Below are positions 4,737-5,654 of a stretch of 5,654 nt of DNA, piece after piece (positions within the stretch are counted from its first letter, which is position 1; each line of letters starts with the position of its first letter). Position numbers and translations under genes: made by a program. The notes under the pieces were generated by a model, which searched no databases, was not told where the DNA came from, and saw only the letters and a list, made by a program, of their open reading frames with translations. The stretch spans positions 1-5,654 of the forward strand of contig DPKX01000121.1 of NCBI GenBank assembly GCA_003542295.1, given 5' to 3'. Source of the DNA: Candidatus Atribacter hydrocarboniphilus (GTDB lineage Bacteria > Atribacterota > Atribacteria > Atribacterales > Atribacteraceae).

Positions 4737-5654
4737 ATGGCCAAAGGGTATTTGCTGGGGGTTGATATCGGCACCTATTCGTCCAAAGGAGTTTTGGTTC
4801 AAGAGGATGGGAAAATAATTGCTCAACAGGTTGTTCCTCATGGAATGGATATGCCCAAACCCGGTTATTTCGAGCATGACGCTGATCGAGTGTGGTGGCA
4901 TGATTTCGTTGAAATCGTTAAAAATCTTCTCAGCTTATCGGGGATTGACCCGAAACAAATCTTGGGAATCGGAACCAGTGCTATCGGCTCTTGCGTTCTT
5001 CCCGTTGACGAATTAGGTCGGCCACTGCGACCAGCCATTCTCTATGGAATCGATACTCGAACCACTCAGGAAATAGAATATTTGGAAAAAACCTTGGGGA
5101 GAGAGGAAATCTTTAGCCATAGTGGAATGCATCTAAGTTCTCAGGCTTCTGGTCCTAAAATTATGTGGATTAAAAACCATGAACCGGAGGTTTTTCAGAA
5201 AACCAGATGGTTTCTCACCAGTCAGGCTTACCTCGTTTACAGACTGACCGGTGAAGCCACAATTGATATTTATACTGCGAATGGTTATGCCCCATTGTTC
5301 GATGTCCATAATTTAGGTTGGCGGGAGGAAATTGCTTCTTACATCACACCTATTGACCGACTTCACAAGGCTTTCTGGAGCTGCGAAATAGCTGGCCGAG
5401 TCACCGAGCAGGCAGCTCGAGAAACCGGCTTAGCTTCCGATACTCCGGTCATCGTTGGAACAACCGACGCTGCCGCTGAAGCCATCAGCACTGGAGTAAG
5501 AGAATTCAATGATATGATGCTTATGTTTGGAAGTAGTATTTTCTTTATTGTTAAAACAGCCGATTTGGTGAATACCAGTCATTTTTGGAGCGCTCCTTTT
5601 CTGGAAAAAGATGCTTATACTTTCTTAGGAGGAACTTCAACCGCTGGAAGTCTG
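4737..5654 (+). CDS. FGGY-family carbohydrate kinase (xylulokinase-like), C-terminus cut by window edge
   Basis: 306 codons are visible of a protein family usually near 500 residues, so the first actin-like domain and the start of the second are present. FGGY kinases phosphorylate a sugar or polyol with ATP in the cytoplasm, feeding it into central metabolism. The N-terminal YLLGVDIGTYSSKGVLV (D10-I-G-T) is the phosphate-1 motif of the ribonuclease-H fold. YGIDTRT (103-109) aligns with the substrate-binding W/Y-x-D-x-R segment. PVIVGTTDAAAEA (237-249) holds D244, the expected catalytic base, though xylulokinases normally read GGGDNAAGA here. MLMFGSSIFF (261-270) stands in for the usual G-T-S stretch. 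The family is certain. Substrate is not: xylulose, another ketose or a polyol are all possible, and the altered catalytic neighbourhood argues against calling it XylB. It is the last visible gene of the rightward group and directly follows the M29 gene. Confidence 0.9.
   Translation, partial: MAKGYLLGVDIGTYSSKGVLVQEDGKIIAQQVVPHGMDMPKPGYFEHDADRVWWHDFVEIVKNLLSLSGIDPKQILGIGTSAIGSCVLPVDELGRPLRPAILYGIDTRTTQEIEYLEKTLGREEIFSHSGMHLSSQASGPKIMWIKNHEPEVFQKTRWFLTSQAYLVYRLTGEATIDIYTANGYAPLFDVHNLGWREEIASYITPIDRLHKAFWSCEIAGRVTEQAARETGLASDTPVIVGTTDAAAEAISTGVREFNDMMLMFGSSIFFIVKTADLVNTSHFWSAPFLEKDAYTFLGGTSTAGSL

Noticed and set aside
4325..4901. Open frames on both strands over the M29/FGGY junction
   Set aside because: They are shadows of the M29 and FGGY coding frames, which carry clear family motifs and active-site residues.

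Overview
The window looks like bacterial chromosome with mid-range, AT-leaning base composition. Genes are tightly packed, most have purine-rich Shine-Dalgarno sites, and one start is probably TTG. The protein families present (M55 and M29 peptidases, a URO-D-fold protein with an HxC motif, an FGGY kinase, an extended SDR) and their style suggest an anaerobic heterotroph, perhaps Atribacterota, Thermotogota or a related Firmicute/Chloroflexi lineage. That placement is inference from protein style only; no rRNA or other marker gene is present.

Layout: two divergent gene groups leave an AT-rich intergenic region of about 430 bp. Leftward (minus strand), the extended SDR sugar dehydrogenase/epimerase (877-1824) comes first. 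An M55 DppA-type aminopeptidase follows 93 bp downstream, and its last residues run off the left edge (1-783). Rightward (plus strand) come a URO-D-superfamily protein (2268-3410), a spacer of about 250 bp with an internal promoter-like site, an M29 aminopeptidase (3659-4726) and, 10 bp further on, an FGGY carbohydrate kinase cut by the right edge (4737-5654). The last two genes are clearly co-transcribed: the ribosome binding site of the kinase overlaps the stop codon of the peptidase.

As a set, the genes look catabolic: two unrelated metallopeptidases, a sugar kinase, an NAD-dependent sugar oxidoreductase/epimerase and a URO-D-like protein whose HxC motif resembles cobamide methyltransferases rather than haem-pathway HemE. 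A plausible inference is one regulon for using a substrate with both amino-acid (possibly D-amino-acid) and sugar parts, such as peptidoglycan-derived or glycated-peptide material. The substrate cannot be read from the sequence. The divergent region holds several perfect palindromes, including two copies of TTTCGAAA, that could be operators. No mobile element, CRISPR array, tRNA or rRNA was recognised.
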